Below, piece by piece: positions 25,690-34,189 of a stretch of 64,000 nt of DNA (position 1 is its first letter; the number at the start of each line of letters is the position of its first letter). The notes below the pieces were generated by a model. It searched no databases, had not been told where the DNA came from, and was given only the letters and a program-made list of their open reading frames with translations. The DNA is from CAZMGV01 sp964621525 [NCBI: uncultured bacterium] (GTDB lineage: Bacteria > JAGRBM01), in contig CAZUMS010000019.1 in the NCBI GenBank assembly GCA_964621525.1, positions 15,651-79,650 of the forward strand. Direction: 5' to 3'. The translations under genes and the position numbers were made by a program.

Positions 25690-27024
25690 TCAGGCGGGGT
25701 CGGGATTGTCCAGGACAAGGGCAGTGTCCCGCTTGCGGAAGAAGTTCTTCTCGTCGCCCGGCGTGAACTCGTCGGTGACGATCACCAGATTCCTGATACT
25801 GAAATCCGTCGAGTAGACGTTCTCCCAGTTTTTCACGTTGAAGTAGAGGCCCGGCATGGCGCCCTTGAAGTTCTCCGGCGGGTCCTCGTGTTCCGGGTCG
25901 TCCACGAGATAGATGTCCGGGATCAGCGGGACATCCTTCGGGGTGATGATCCTCGTGAGGAAGTGCATTCCCAGGTATTTCACGGCGATGAAGCCGCTCG
26001 AATAGCCGCCTGCATTCACGGCCGCGAGGTCGGGATTCCTCGGATTTCCGGAGACGACATAGGGCTTCGGAAAACCGGTCGAGAACATCTCGGCGCCCCG
26101 GGCATCCGTGAAGTCGATGCCGGCCACCAGCTTGAAAGAGGACGTCACCTTGGGGATGGCGAAGGGAGTCTTTACGGCGAAATCGTACGAGAAGACGTAG
26201 GGATAGAAAAAGGCGTAGTTCCAGAGCTTCGGCGACCTCAGGAACGCCACGAGCCGGACGTTCATGCCCGAATACTTCACGACGCGCACGGGGCCGTCGA
26301 TCCAGCCGCCGAGCGTGCTGCTGAAGTCGGTCTGATCGCGGGTGATCTCGAGCCCCATGACCTTGGCCGTCATGCGGATCTTCATGATGTCGGTCCGGTT
26401 CTCGCTGTAGCTGCCGTCCTCGAGCCGCGTGCGGATGCGGTTGATGGCGAACTTGATCTTCCTGTCGAAGCCGATGGCGAATGTCCGGGTGCGGGTCTCG
26501 TCGGTCGCGGCGTCGTAGATCACATAGTCGGTGGACGAACGGGGCGGCGGATTCGCCGGGAAGTAATAAAGGTAGGCGTAGGCGCGCTTTCCGTCGAGCG
26601 GATCACGGACGATCAGCTCCTTGCGAAAATCGGCATCGGGCAGGTTGTCCGCCCCCTGGAAGCGTTCCCCAAGATCCATGGCCATGAATACCAGCTCGTC
26701 GTTGGCGTCCAGCAGGCCTTTGTCCTCGTCCTGGGACTTTTCGGGGCCTTCCGTGAGGACATACTCGCCGTCGCGGTTGCGCTCGTCGATCTGGAACGGC
26801 ACCGGAACCAGCTGTCCGCCGCGGGCGGCATAGAGCCGGAGGCTCACGATGGGTTTGCCGGCGAAGGTCTTGAGCTGTGCGCCGGGGATCAGTACCGGGT
26901 CGAGGGTCCGGCTGAGCCCGCCCGGAACCGGAGCGGACTGCCAGGGCTTGAGTGGTGCCTCGGCCGCCGCCCGGCCGTGACCGAAGGCCAGCGCGGCCAG
27001 CAGGGAGAGGGCGAGCCGCTTCAC
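25690..27024 (-). CDS. Exported protein of unknown family (paralogue of 27021-28805)
   Basis: A 444-residue protein with a Sec signal peptide (KRLALSLLAALAFGHGRA, cleavage likely after AAA near residue 21). I do not recognise the mature domain. It contains LVPVPFQIDERNRDGEYVL, then EDKGLLDANDELVFMAMDLG, an acidic loop resembling a Ca2+-binding motif, and further shared blocks such as RDPLDGKRAYAYLYYF, GGWIDGPVRVV and FFYPYVFSYDF, NPEHEDPPENF-like elements and DEFTPGDE near the end. The same blocks occur in the next gene, so this is a duplicated family. The GTG start overlaps its paralogue's stop by 4 nt. Probably beta-rich and periplasmic. Confidence 0.75.
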   Translation of the reverse strand: MKRLALSLLAALAFGHGRAAAEAPLKPWQSAPVPGGLSRTLDPVLIPGAQLKTFAGKPIVSLRLYAARGGQLVPVPFQIDERNRDGEYVLTEGPEKSQDEDKGLLDANDELVFMAMDLGERFQGADNLPDADFRKELIVRDPLDGKRAYAYLYYFPANPPPRSSTDYVIYDAATDETRTRTFAIGFDRKIKFAINRIRTRLEDGSYSENRTDIMKIRMTAKVMGLEITRDQTDFSSTLGGWIDGPVRVVKYSGMNVRLVAFLRSPKLWNYAFFYPYVFSYDFAVKTPFAIPKVTSSFKLVAGIDFTDARGAEMFSTGFPKPYVVSGNPRNPDLAAVNAGGYSSGFIAVKYLGMHFLTRIITPKDVPLIPDIYLVDDPEHEDPPENFKGAMPGLYFNVKNWENVYSTDFSIRNLVIVTDEFTPGDEKNFFRKRDTALVLDNPDPA

Positions 27025-28805
27025 CGGTCTGGGTTCTCCAGCACCGGCGGCTTGTCCATCCGGCCGATGAACTTCGCTTCCTGGCCGGGAACGAACGTGT
27101 CGGTAACGAAGACGCTCGTCACGATGTTGAAGTTCGTCTGCTGGACCTTCAGCCAGTCGTCGATCTTGAAATACATGCCGGGAACGGCGCCTGGAAACCG
27201 TTCGGGCGGATCGAGATAGTTCGGGTCGTCGATCATGTACGCGTTCACCTTGAGCGGAATTTCGGGCGGAATCTTGATCCGCATGATGAAGTAGGAGCCT
27301 TCCCAGCCGATGGCGGCAAACCGGTTTTCGTCGGGGTTGGCGTTCATGGCCGCGATCTCCGGATTATTGGGATTTCCGGTGACGGTCACGGGGCGGCTCA
27401 TGCCGTTCGTGTAGAACGTCCCGCCGCGAAGGTCCCGGAAGTCCATGCCGGAATACATCTCGAACTTGGAGAAGATCGAGGGGATCTTGAACGGCGTTTT
27501 CACATCGATCCCGTAGGACAGGCCGTAGGGGTAGAAAATCGTGTCGTTCCAGATCTTGGGCGACTGGAGGCCGAGGATCATGCGCACGCTGATGCCCTTG
27601 TGCAGGATCACGCGCACGGGCCCGTCGATCCAGGCGGCGGTCTTGGAGCCGAAGTCGGCCTGGTCGCGGTCGAAGTCGTAGAACCGGAAGATCGTCGACT
27701 TGAGGCGCACCTTCAGGATGTCCACCCGGTTGTCGGAGAACTGGCCGTTGGCCTTGCGGATCATCGACCGGTCGATGGCGAACGGCGTTTCCTTGTTGAA
27801 TCCGACGGCGAATGAAGTGGCTTCGACGAGATCCTCGCCGGACTTGTAGGTCACGTAGTCCTTCGTGGCCGGCGCCGGAGGTTCGCCTGCCCAGGAGGTC
27901 ACGTAGGCATAGCCGCGCTTACCGTCGATAGGATCGCGGATAACGATCTCTTTCACGGTGGCGGGCTGCGCACCTTTCTGAGCCGGATAACCGCCTTCGA
28001 GCTGGTCGCCGAGGTCGCGGGCCATGACGATCAGCTCGTCGTTGGCGTCGAAGAGTCCCTTGTCCCGGTCCGTTCCCTTGTCGGGTCCGGCGGTGAACAC
28101 GTATTCGTTGTCTTCATCCCGTTCATCGATCTGGAACGGGACCGGTTCGAGGCCGTTCGTGCGGACGGCGGCCACGCGGATGCTCGAGATCGGCTTGCCG
28201 AGCAGGGTCCTGAGCTGCTCGCCTTTGATCACCACGGGATCCACGTCCCGGTCCAGCGGACGGCTGAAGGGCTTCTTCGGCGCCGGGGGAGGAGCTTCGG
28301 CAGCAGGAGCGGCAGCCGGAGACAATGCCGGTGCCGCGGCCGCAGGTATCGGGACCGGTTTGGCTTCCGCTTTCGGTTCCGCCGGTTTTCCCGGTACTGC
28401 TTTCGGAGCCGCTTCGATGACTGGAGCAGGAGCGGCAACAGGTTCTGCAGGCGCGGCAAGTGCCGGGGCCACAGGCTCGGCAGCAGCGACAGCCATGGGC
28501 GGAGCCGGTGGCTCGGGAGTTTCCGCAGCCGGAGCGACGGTTTCGGAAGCGGGCGCGGGTTCAGGAGCAGATGCAGCTTCAGGCGCAGATTCGGATACCC
28601 CTGCAACCGGTTCCGTAGCCTTCGGCATTTCCGGCTCTGCCGGAACCGGCTCTTCAGCGGTTACCGCAGGTGCAGGAAGGATCTGGTCCCACTGGGGGTC
28701 GCCTGGCGGCGGATCGCCGGTGAACCAGGAACAGGAGGCGGCAGCGATTGAGAAAATTGCCACCGGAAGGAGCGCGGTGCGGAAGGGGATGCGGGTGCGA
28801 ATCAA
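27021..28805 (-). CDS. Lipoprotein of the same unknown family with a Pro/Ala/Glu-rich tether
   Basis: About 594 residues. TTG 28805 is chosen because AAGGAA lies 9 nt upstream; it yields a signal peptide IPFRTALLPVAIFSIAAAS followed by Cys (lipobox AAS-C), so a lipid-anchored protein. The frame continues to 28985 over the upstream gene, without support. Residues about 30-205 are a low-complexity Pro/Ala/Glu segment, likely a flexible tether through the periplasm or cell wall. The C-terminal 390 residues are homologous to the neighbour: EPVPFQIDERDEDNEYVF, KGLFDANDELIVMARDLG, RDPIDGKRGYAY, AAWIDGPVRVI, TIFYPYGLSYG. Function unknown; a surface- or periplasm-exposed pair is likely. Confidence 0.75.
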   Translation of the reverse strand: MIRTRIPFRTALLPVAIFSIAAASCSWFTGDPPPGDPQWDQILPAPAVTAEEPVPAEPEMPKATEPVAGVSESAPEAASAPEPAPASETVAPAAETPEPPAPPMAVAAAEPVAPALAAPAEPVAAPAPVIEAAPKAVPGKPAEPKAEAKPVPIPAAAAPALSPAAAPAAEAPPPAPKKPFSRPLDRDVDPVVIKGEQLRTLLGKPISSIRVAAVRTNGLEPVPFQIDERDEDNEYVFTAGPDKGTDRDKGLFDANDELIVMARDLGDQLEGGYPAQKGAQPATVKEIVIRDPIDGKRGYAYVTSWAGEPPAPATKDYVTYKSGEDLVEATSFAVGFNKETPFAIDRSMIRKANGQFSDNRVDILKVRLKSTIFRFYDFDRDQADFGSKTAAWIDGPVRVILHKGISVRMILGLQSPKIWNDTIFYPYGLSYGIDVKTPFKIPSIFSKFEMYSGMDFRDLRGGTFYTNGMSRPVTVTGNPNNPEIAAMNANPDENRFAAIGWEGSYFIMRIKIPPEIPLKVNAYMIDDPNYLDPPERFPGAVPGMYFKIDDWLKVQQTNFNIVTSVFVTDTFVPGQEAKFIGRMDKPPVLENPDR

Positions 28806-28827
28806 AACGGATGGTTCCTTTCGGACT

Positions 28828-29676
28828 CTATTTGCTGGATGGATCCGGCGGAGCCGGATCGGTGTTTTCGAGCGGGTTTCTGCCGTCGTAGACGCAGCGG
28901 AAACCCACGTCCGGGCGGGCGAGGTCGGGCGAGAGCGGCATCTTCGCCGCCGCCCGGTAGGGAGAGGGCGAATTTTCCTTGACAACCGAGCGGTAGGAAC
29001 CGCCCTTCACGATCTTGAGCGAACCCCAGGGGGGACCCTTGGGCGAGGACTGGGGGGAGCGGGTGTAGTAGAGCGGGTCGAACCAGTCACCGACCCATTC
29101 GGCGGCGTTCCCGGCGAGATCGACGGCACCCTGTTCGCTGGCACCATCCCCGAAGGACCCCGCTGGAGCGACTTCTTCATAGCGGTCCTGCCGGCCGAAA
29201 TCGGGGGCGGTGCCATCGGCAAAATTGCCCCGGCTCCAGTCGAACTCGTTGCCCCACGGGAACTTGCGTCCGTCTGTCGAACGGGCCGCAGATTCCCATT
29301 CGGCCTCGCTGGGCAGGCGTCCGCCCCACCACAGGCAGAAATCGCGGGCCTGGAACCAGCTGACACCGGTGACGGGGAACTCCGGCTGTCGCCGCTCCAG
29401 ATAGTCGCGGGGTTCGGAGCAGGCGCCTTCCTTGACACACTGGAAGTATTCCGAGTTCGCCGTTTCCATCCGCTTGATCTGGAAGGCAGGGAGGGTTACC
29501 CGCCGGACCGGACGCTCGCCGGGCCCGCCCTGGGAATCGCCCGTGAGGTAAGACCCGCCCCGGATCTGGACCAGCTCGGCTGCGGGTGGAACCCGCAGTC
29601 TGGCGGACGGTGCCTCCTGGGCGAATGCCGCAAACGGAAGCCCGGCGGCCGCCAGTATGGTCAGTAGAGGTCTCAT
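28828..29676 (-). CDS. Exported SUMF1/formylglycine-generating-enzyme-fold protein
   Basis: 282 residues with a signal peptide (RPLLTILAAAGLPFAAFAQ, cleavage after AFA). The fold is that of the FGE/SUMF1 family: RGGSYLTGDS, FQIKRMETANSEYFQCV, VSWFQARDFCLWWGGRLPSE then AEWESAARSTDGRKFPWGN, VDLAGNAAEWVGDWF, VKGGSYRSVV and VGFRCV. The Cys pair that catalyses formylglycine formation is not present after GGSY, so sulfatase activation is unlikely; a binding or structural role fits better. ATG 29676 is preferred over 29703, which would add nine residues before the signal peptide. It is 22 nt upstream of the lipoprotein gene, one operon. Confidence 0.85.
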   Translation of the reverse strand: MRPLLTILAAAGLPFAAFAQEAPSARLRVPPAAELVQIRGGSYLTGDSQGGPGERPVRRVTLPAFQIKRMETANSEYFQCVKEGACSEPRDYLERRQPEFPVTGVSWFQARDFCLWWGGRLPSEAEWESAARSTDGRKFPWGNEFDWSRGNFADGTAPDFGRQDRYEEVAPAGSFGDGASEQGAVDLAGNAAEWVGDWFDPLYYTRSPQSSPKGPPWGSLKIVKGGSYRSVVKENSPSPYRAAAKMPLSPDLARPDVGFRCVYDGRNPLENTDPAPPDPSSK

Positions 29677-29751
29677 CGCTGCCTGAAACAGGACGCAAAT
29701 CATCGACATCGGCGGAATAAGAGTCAAGATAGCTCGCGAACTAATAAATGG

Positions 29752-30531
29752 ATGACCGAAACCTTGTCTGAAGCCCAGAAACCCGCCGTTCCGCTGCCCG
29801 CTGCCACGACCGTGATCGTGCGCGACGGCAGGAACGGCCTCGAAACGTTTCTCACGGAACGGCCGCACACGATGGCATTCGCGCCGGGGCATCACGTGTT
29901 CCCTGGCGGGCGTGTGGACCGGGCGGATTCGGAGCCTTCGCTGCTCGGGCGGCTCGACAGTTTCGACGCCGGGCGCGGCCGTTTCGAGGCCGACACCGGC
30001 GAGATGGAGCCGGGCGCCTTCTGGGCGGGCGGTTTCCGGGAGATGTTCGAGGAGTCCGGGTTGCTCGCGGCGACCCGGCGGGGAGAACCTCTCGACGCGG
30101 CGGAGATTGCGGCGCTCGACCGGCGCTACCGGCTGGAAGTGCAGGGCGGGCGGCTCCAGTTCAGGGATTTGCTCGAAACCGAGAACCTGCGGCTTCCGTC
30201 GCCGCGGCTTCTTTTCCTCGACCACTGGTGCACGCCCGAAAGCCAGCCCCGGCGGTTCGATACGCGCTTCTTCCTTGTCATTCTGACAGAACCGGTGGAG
30301 CTGACCCACACGCCGGGAGAGGCACTCAGCGCCGTCTGGGTGCGGCCCGGCGAGGCAATCGATTCCAACCAGGACGGGCGGATTGCGCTGTTGCCGCCCA
30401 CAATGCGCACACTTCGCCGGCTTGCGGGCCATCGTACCGTTTCCGAACTGCTGGAAGGGTACGCGTCCGACGCGTGGGCGAAGGATCTTGCCCGCCGCCG
30501 GGAGCTGCGGCAGGGCCCCAAGATCGGCTGA
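29752..30531 (+). CDS. Nudix hydrolase, NUDT19/CoA-diphosphatase-like
   Basis: A 259-residue Nudix protein. AGGFREMFEESGLL near 93-106 is the Nudix box, with the metal-binding REx2EExG. FAPGHHVFPGGRVDRAD is the substrate-side glycine loop and LFLDHWCTPESQPRRFDTRF, with the FL/Trp and RRFDT residues, matches the NUDT19/RP2p group, which hydrolyses CoA and acyl-CoA in eukaryotes. The insert between FPGGRVD and the box is longer than in simple Nudix proteins, as in that group. It is divergent from the SUMF1-like gene. Substrate by family only. Confidence 0.85.
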   Translation: MTETLSEAQKPAVPLPAATTVIVRDGRNGLETFLTERPHTMAFAPGHHVFPGGRVDRADSEPSLLGRLDSFDAGRGRFEADTGEMEPGAFWAGGFREMFEESGLLAATRRGEPLDAAEIAALDRRYRLEVQGGRLQFRDLLETENLRLPSPRLLFLDHWCTPESQPRRFDTRFFLVILTEPVELTHTPGEALSAVWVRPGEAIDSNQDGRIALLPPTMRTLRRLAGHRTVSELLEGYASDAWAKDLARRRELRQGPKIG

Positions 30532-30602
30532 CGGCCGGCTGTTACGGCCCCCGCACCTTCCCAGTTGGGCTTCCCGGCGGGAACGGCTATAACTCCGGCA
30601 TC

Positions 30603-30914
30603 ATGCAGGGACTTCCAACCGCTTTCTGCTGCCACTGCCAGGACGTCGAGATCCTGTTTTCGCGCCTGCGGGGCGGGCGGCTCGTGCGGTTCTGTCTCTC
30701 CTGCGACGAACCGGTGGATGGACGGAGCGAGGCCATCCGGTACCGTCCGGAAGCGGTGCTGGCGGACCTCGGCTTCTCGTTCGCCGAACCTCCGCCGCCG
30801 CTGGACGAAGCCCGCTCCTGCGGCTCGGGCGGCTGCGGTTCCTCGTGCGGGTGCGCCACCGGTGGCGGCTGCGCCACCTGCAGCAAGGTGGACACCTGCC
30901 ACAAGATCCACTGA
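30603..30914 (+). CDS. Cys-rich zinc-ribbon-like protein
   Basis: Unrecognised. The 103-residue protein has Cys at 9, 10, 12, 31 and 34 (FCCHCQD, then FCLSCDEP), fitting a two-CxxC zinc ribbon, then a Pro-rich linker, and a C-terminal tail dense in Cys and Gly with Cys at 73, 78, 82, 84, 90, 93 and 99 (CGSGGCGSSCGCATGGGC). Twelve Cys residues in 103 suggest binding of metal such as Zn, Cu or Fe-S. ATG 30603 follows the Nudix gene by 71 nt; a longer frame from 30228 runs through that gene and is not used. It converges with mlaD. Confidence 0.6.
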   Translation: MQGLPTAFCCHCQDVEILFSRLRGGRLVRFCLSCDEPVDGRSEAIRYRPEAVLADLGFSFAEPPPPLDEARSCGSGGCGSSCGCATGGGCATCSKVDTCHKIH

Positions 30915-30928
30915 CCTGAAAACGGGAC

Positions 30929-32584
30929 TTACTTGCCGGCAGCGATGGCGGCGCCGGACGTTCCTCCGGAGAGGAGCAGCGGCTTTACGTCGTCGTCCGT
31001 GAAGGCGATACCGCCGCCCGCAAAGGGGATCGGCTTTTTGGCGTCGTTCAGGATGTCCTCGACGCCGGCCGTGAGGTAGAAGTACTTCCAGAAGCTGTAT
31101 TCGACCCGGGAACGGAAGTTCGGGTTCAGTTTCTTGCCGAAGGAGCCCTTCCGGGTGAAGTCGAAGATTTCGTTCTCCCAGTAGAGATGCTTGAACCGGT
31201 CGGGCGACAGCCGGAAGCCCGCGCCGCCGGTGCTCTCCAGGATTCCGCCGTAAACTTCCAGCCAGTCCCAGCGCTTTCCGATACCGACGGAGAACCGGAG
31301 GCCGCTCTCGTTGCGGCTCGTGGTCGTGGTCGTGTTGGCGGGCGGGAGCAGCGGCGTCGGCGAGGTGTTCGTCTGCTCGGCGACGGATGTTTTCTGCCGG
31401 CCGCCGCGCGGGTCCGAAACGATGGAGGCGAAGTAGAACTTGTCGGGGCGGGGGCGGATCTGGAGGTTCACGTAGCTCTTCAGCCCATCGCCGTTCTTGA
31501 TCTGTTCCTCGCCGCGGTAGCCCACGACGAGCTGGATATTGTTAGCGTAATCCAGGAACGAATTGATATTCGAGACGGCCTTGTTCACCTCGTTGACCGT
31601 CGTGTCGTCGTTCACGAGCTTGCCGATCGTGCCTTCGCCGCGGTTGATCTTGTCGGTGATCTGACGGGTGTTCTCGATGGCCGAGTCGAGCTTGCGGGCC
31701 GACTCCTTGAAGGACGCGAGCACGTCCCTTACGTCGTCGCCCCGGGCAGCCACCTGTTCGTCCACCCGGCGCACCAGCCGCTGCACGTCATCCAGAACGA
31801 CCGGAAGCTTGCCGTTCAGCATGGCCGTGAGTTTTTCCACATTGTCGGCGATGCGGCTTACCCGCTCGTCGTTCTGGTCGACCATGTCGCGGAGTTTCTC
31901 GGTGAGCTGCGCCACGGCGTCGAGCGTTCGCTTCATCTCCGAGCTGCCACCGGCCTGGCCCTTCAGGGTCAGCTTGATGATGCGGGTGATTTCCTCGAGG
32001 TTGTCCGCTACGCGGCCAAGCTTCTCGAAGAGTTCCTCGCTGCTGCCGGATTCATCGGCATAGATGACCTGCGGCCCCTTGGCGGGGAGCGAAAGCTGGG
32101 CGCGCTCCTCGATCCGGGTAATGCGGCGGCCGGGCGCGTCGAACCACGGGTTGGCATCGCCTGAGGGCATATTCTCATCGAGGGTGCCGGTGCCTCCTTC
32201 GCTGTCGAACTCGTCCGGGGTGATCCGGGTGCGGGTCTCGGGCGTCCGTGCCGGAATGATCTCCAGATAACGCTCGCCAAGAAGCCCTTTGCTCCGGGCC
32301 ACGACGCGGGTGGAGGAATCGAGCGGGATATCCTCGCGCACTGACACCGTGAGCCGCGCAAGACGGCCCTCCAGCTCGATGCTTTTGATCATGCCGACCT
32401 TGACGCCGGCCATGCGGATTCCGGTGTTCTCGAACAGGCCCTCGGCCGAATCCATGTAGACGATGACGTCGTGGGTCTTCGTGAACGACATGGGGCGCAG
32501 CTTGACCGAGGCGTACGAGAGCATCGCCAGCACGGCTGCGGCGAAAATCCCGACCTTCACGTTGTTGGTCAGCGCTTGCGACAC
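30929..32584 (-). CDS. mlaD: MlaD-like MCE substrate-binding protein with long C-terminal extension
   Basis: About 551 residues, three times the E. coli MlaD length. One N-terminal helix (KVGIFAAAVLAMLSYASV) anchors it in the inner membrane, then one MCE domain (YMDSAEGLFENTGIRMAGVK, RLTVSVREDIPLDS, GLLGERYLEIIP). From about 190 to 370 a long helical/coiled-coil region follows (LDAVAQLTEKLRDMVDQNDE, RIADNVEKLTAML). The last 180 residues are rich in alternating aromatic strands (LKSYVNLQIRPRPDKFYF, FRSRVEYSFWKYFYLTAGVE), suggesting a small barrel or outer-membrane contact domain. GTG 32584 is set by GGGAG 7 nt upstream. With MlaF and MlaE it should carry phospholipid across the envelope. Confidence 0.88.
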   Translation of the reverse strand: MSQALTNNVKVGIFAAAVLAMLSYASVKLRPMSFTKTHDVIVYMDSAEGLFENTGIRMAGVKVGMIKSIELEGRLARLTVSVREDIPLDSSTRVVARSKGLLGERYLEIIPARTPETRTRITPDEFDSEGGTGTLDENMPSGDANPWFDAPGRRITRIEERAQLSLPAKGPQVIYADESGSSEELFEKLGRVADNLEEITRIIKLTLKGQAGGSSEMKRTLDAVAQLTEKLRDMVDQNDERVSRIADNVEKLTAMLNGKLPVVLDDVQRLVRRVDEQVAARGDDVRDVLASFKESARKLDSAIENTRQITDKINRGEGTIGKLVNDDTTVNEVNKAVSNINSFLDYANNIQLVVGYRGEEQIKNGDGLKSYVNLQIRPRPDKFYFASIVSDPRGGRQKTSVAEQTNTSPTPLLPPANTTTTTSRNESGLRFSVGIGKRWDWLEVYGGILESTGGAGFRLSPDRFKHLYWENEIFDFTRKGSFGKKLNPNFRSRVEYSFWKYFYLTAGVEDILNDAKKPIPFAGGGIAFTDDDVKPLLLSGGTSGAAIAAGK

Positions 32585-32605
32585 CTGGGGTCTCCCGGAC
32601 TTTCC

Positions 32606-32636
32606 ATTATAGGCATATCCGTCCGTGTTTCCACAA
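32606..32636 (-). promoter_or_regulatory. Possible internal promoter of mlaD
   Basis: On the minus strand TATAAT (32606-32611 complement) is preceded by TGGAAA (32628-32633 complement) with a 16-nt spacer, or by TTGTGG with 19. It lies in the 55-nt gap between mlaF and mlaD, 22 nt before the GTG. A perfect -10 is unusual for this GC-rich DNA. Confidence 0.4.
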
Positions 32637-32639
32637 TCA

Positions 32640-33395
32640 TTACACGGAGATAGGGCCAGCCCGTTTCCCGTCCAGAAACTGCCGGACAAGGGGGTCGGAC
32701 GACGACCGGAGATCATCCGCAGTCCCTTCGAGGTGAATCTGTCCTTTGTAGAGCATCGCGATGCGGCTGGCGATCTTGTACGTGGCCTCGACGTCGTGGC
32801 TGATGACGACATTGGTGGTCCGGTAAACGCTCTGCAGGTCGTTAATGAGGGCCATGATCACGTCGGTCATGACGGGGTCGAGGCCCGAGCTCGGCTCGTC
32901 CAGAAGGACGATCCGGGGCCGGAGCACGATGGCCCGTGCGAGTCCGGCCCGTTTCCGCATGCCGCCCGACAGCTCCGAGGGGGCCTTGTGTCCGTGACTG
33001 CCGAGGCCGACCTGATTCAGGACTTCCTGAACCCGTTCGTGGATCTCGTCCGGGGACATCTGCGTGTGTTCCCGCACCGGGAGAGCCACGTTGTCATAGA
33101 CGGACATGGAGTCGAGCAGCGCGCCGTCCTGGAACAGGAAGCCGAACTTGAGGCGAACCCGGTAAAGCGCGTCCCCCTCGAACCGCGTGATATCCTCGCC
33201 GTCGACCATCACGCGGCCTTCGTCCGGTTTCAGGAGGCCGATCATGTGCTTGAGGGTGACGCTTTTTCCCGCCCCCGATAGTCCCATGATCACGGTCGTC
33301 TGGTTTTCGGGAATATCCAGGGTCATCCGGTCCAGCACCGTCTGGGCGCCGAACCGCTTGGTGACGTTCTCGAACCGGATCAGGGGTGCATTCAC
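32640..33395 (-). CDS. mlaF: MlaF-like ABC transporter ATPase
   Basis: A 251-residue ABC ATPase of the retrograde or anterograde phospholipid transport system. Walker A is GLSGAGKSVT near residue 37, signature ELSGGMRKRAGLARA, Walker B IVLLDEPSSGLDP, and the H-loop His lies in VVISHDVEATYKIA. The signature with an M-R-K-R tail is typical of MlaF. GTG 33395 overlaps the mlaE stop (GTGA). The longer frame to 33674 is a shadow of mlaE. Confidence 0.93.
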   Translation of the reverse strand: MNAPLIRFENVTKRFGAQTVLDRMTLDIPENQTTVIMGLSGAGKSVTLKHMIGLLKPDEGRVMVDGEDITRFEGDALYRVRLKFGFLFQDGALLDSMSVYDNVALPVREHTQMSPDEIHERVQEVLNQVGLGSHGHKAPSELSGGMRKRAGLARAIVLRPRIVLLDEPSSGLDPVMTDVIMALINDLQSVYRTTNVVISHDVEATYKIASRIAMLYKGQIHLEGTADDLRSSSDPLVRQFLDGKRAGPISV

Positions 33396-34189
33396 GAGCG
33401 CTGGCCTCCGATCCCGAGGTTCAGCAGCAGGGAGGTGATGAAATAGTCGCCGACCAGCACAAGCACCGACGAAGTGACGACGGCGCGGGTGGTCGAGCGG
33501 CCGACGCCTCTTGCGCCGCCCGTCGTGAAGTAGCCGACGTAGCAGCCGACGGTGGACAGGATGAAGCCGAACACCGTCGATTTGATCCACATGTTGTTCA
33601 GGTCGCCCCAGTCGATGAGCTCGATGACGTTCTGCCACCAGCCGCCGGGAGAGATCTGGAGGACCACCGTGCACACGAAATAGCTGCCCACGCCGCCCAC
33701 GAAGACGAACACGAGCGTCAGCATGGGGACCACGATGGTGGAGGCGACGACACGGGGGACCACGAGATACTTCACCGGGTCGATGGCCATGGCTCCGAGG
33801 GCGTCGATCTGCTCCGTCACCCGCATGGTTCCGAGTTCGGCCGCCATGGCGCTGCCGCAGCGGCCCGTGACCATCAGGGCCGTGAGCACGGGGCCCAGTT
33901 CTCGGATCAGGGCGAGCATGGTCGCGCCGCCAATGAGGCCCTCCGCCCCGAACCGCTGGAACGCCGACCCGAGCTGGAGCGAGAACACCATGCCGGTAAA
34001 GAGGCTTGTGAGCAGAATGATGACGGAGGAATTGACGCCGACGATGACCGCCTGCTCGACGATCATTCCGAGGCGGAGCGGGCGTTTGAACAGGAAAGCG
34101 ACCGAGACGGCGGCGAGCCGGGAATACCGGCCCAGCGTTTCGAGCAGGTAGAGGATGTACCCGCCGAGTGCGTCGAACAGCGCCATCAT
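33392..34189 (-). CDS. mlaE: MlaE-like permease of the MCE lipid transporter
   Basis: A 265-residue YrbE/MlaE permease with five to six helices. Family blocks are ALIRELGPVLTALMVTGRCG and the TMRVTEQIDAL-AMAIDP segment, in which the cytoplasmic E/D residues bind the MlaF subunit, and LVVPRVVASTIVVPMLT. ATG 34189 is in frame with ATG 34186; it overlaps the alr stop (ATGA). With MlaF and MlaD this makes the core of the transporter. mlaB and mlaC genes are not visible here. Confidence 0.92.
   Translation of the reverse strand: MMALFDALGGYILYLLETLGRYSRLAAVSVAFLFKRPLRLGMIVEQAVIVGVNSSVIILLTSLFTGMVFSLQLGSAFQRFGAEGLIGGATMLALIRELGPVLTALMVTGRCGSAMAAELGTMRVTEQIDALGAMAIDPVKYLVVPRVVASTIVVPMLTLVFVFVGGVGSYFVCTVVLQISPGGWWQNVIELIDWGDLNNMWIKSTVFGFILSTVGCYVGYFTTGGARGVGRSTTRAVVTSSVLVLVGDYFITSLLLNLGIGGQRS

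Noticed and set aside
28260-28660. Possible tandem repeat or CRISPR-like array
   Set aside because: It is the Pro/Ala/Glu-coding tether of the lipoprotein; repeats are degenerate and not regular.
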